This document shows positions 14,832-15,377 of a stretch of 15,377 nucleotides of DNA, in pieces (the first letter of the stretch is position 1; each line of letters opens with the position of its first letter). Source of the DNA: Bacteroidota bacterium. GTDB taxonomy: Bacteria; Bacteroidota; Bacteroidia; Chitinophagales; Saprospiraceae. The DNA lies in the NCBI GenBank assembly GCA_008501835.1, contig QQUB01000466.1, positions 1-15,377 on the forward strand, written 5' to 3'. The notes under the pieces were generated by a model that saw only the letters and a program-made list of their open reading frames with translations, ran no database searches and was not told the DNA's origin. Both the position numbers and the translations under genes were made by a program.

Positions 14832-15377
14832 TTATCTCTGTACAGACAGGTTAACTGTTTTGATACCTGCATCAGTGCGGGCTCTCATTTTGTAGTTTCC
14901 TGCTGCTAAGTTTGCAACGTTTACGTTGACAGTTTGGTTATGAACATTTTGATGTTTTGTTCTGCTAACCAGTTTTCCTGTCAGGTCGAATATATCGATG
15001 GTTACATTCTCAGACATTTCGTTGAGGTTAAATTCAACGTTAGCTACTCTGTCAACTGGATTAGGGAATACACCAACTGAACCTTCAGGAAGGATAGTTT
15101 CCGTAAGTCCAACGATGGCATCTCCAGTCAAGTCATCATTATTACCAATACTCATGCGAACCAAAGGTACGATGTCAAAACCAAATCCAAGAATGAAGTA
15201 CTCACCTGAGTTACCTACGTCCAATGCAGAAGCATACTGGATAGGGTAGGTGTTGTCATTGGTATTCAATGAGTCAGTCAGGTAGTTCATTGCGAAGTAG
15301 TTGAACTCCTCAGAAGCCAACAGGAACATGTTCTCATCCGCCTGAGCGATGTACTGAACAGCAATTACATAATATTT
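14832..15377 (-). CDS. C-terminal part of a T9SS-secreted protein (type A sorting domain)
   Basis: The frame is open from the right edge to the TAA at 14832-14834, giving 181 residues; the start lies outside the window. The final about 80 residues form a type A C-terminal sorting domain of the type IX secretion system: VGVFPNPVDRVANVEF, then IDIFDLTGKLVSRT, then NLAAGNYKMRARTDAG and a terminal KTVNLSVQR. This domain directs outer-membrane translocation and is normally cleaved, with the protein attached to the surface or released. The preceding about 100 residues (YYVIAVQYIAQADENMFLLA, later GEYFILGFGFDIVPL) do not match any domain I recognise; they look like the end of a mixed alpha/beta or beta-rich region. 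The gene is convergent with valS and shares its terminator. The cargo's activity cannot be told from this part. Confidence 0.88.
   Translation of the reverse strand, partial: KYYVIAVQYIAQADENMFLLASEEFNYFAMNYLTDSLNTNDNTYPIQYASALDVGNSGEYFILGFGFDIVPLVRMSIGNNDDLTGDAIVGLTETILPEGSVGVFPNPVDRVANVEFNLNEMSENVTIDIFDLTGKLVSRTKHQNVHNQTVNVNVANLAAGNYKMRARTDAGIKTVNLSVQR

Noticed and set aside
1..15377. CRISPR arrays, tRNA/rRNA genes, insertion sequences or prophage genes
   Set aside because: No regularly spaced repeats, cloverleaf sequences, transposase motifs or phage structural genes were seen by reading both strands.

Overview
The window looks like chromosomal DNA from a member of the Bacteroidota. Four things point there. 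A C-terminal type IX secretion (T9SS type A) sorting domain lies at the right edge. A TPR lipoprotein-sized protein is paired with a plug-less outer-membrane barrel. The start codons lack clear Shine-Dalgarno sequences and have A-rich leaders. Upstream regions contain TAnnTTTG-type -7 boxes. Saprospiria-like affiliation is possible, but that is a guess from protein style alone. No mobile element, CRISPR array, rRNA or tRNA was seen; most genes are housekeeping.

Layout, left to right. (1) Bases 1-4299, minus strand: a large TPR protein gene followed 56 bp later by an outer-membrane beta-barrel gene that runs off the left edge. The TPR gene is split by an in-frame TAA at 4069-4071. Its signal peptide lies in a 76-residue ORF, and the rest (950 residues) continues in the same frame. 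(2) 4468-5712, minus: ornithine aminotransferase (rocD), with a possible promoter near 5885-5920. (3) 5943-8708, minus: a compact probable operon of lolD (lipoprotein-release ATPase), a DUF389 membrane protein and pncA (nicotinamidase). (4) 8856-11700, plus: a small single-pass membrane protein, dapF (diaminopimelate epimerase) and a ~600-residue acyl-CoA dehydrogenase. This group is divergent from lolD. (5) 11701-12013: the one long gene-free stretch. It holds a good Bacteroidota-type promoter, a stable hairpin placed almost at the predicted transcript start, and a 12-bp direct repeat. (6) 12014-14740, plus: valS (valyl-tRNA synthetase). (7) 14742-14804: a small inverted repeat and then a perfect 32-nt palindromic bidirectional terminator. 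(8) 14832 to the right edge, minus: the C-terminal end of a T9SS-secreted protein, convergent with valS.

Functions: envelope biogenesis recurs (lolD, dapF for peptidoglycan precursor/lysine, the TPR-barrel pair, the T9SS cargo), mixed with amino-acid, NAD and acyl-CoA metabolism. I did not find a convincing new defence or mobile system. The observations most worth a second look are the interrupted TPR gene with its uncharacterised barrel partner, the valS leader, and the DUF389 protein with a large coiled-coil C-terminal domain.
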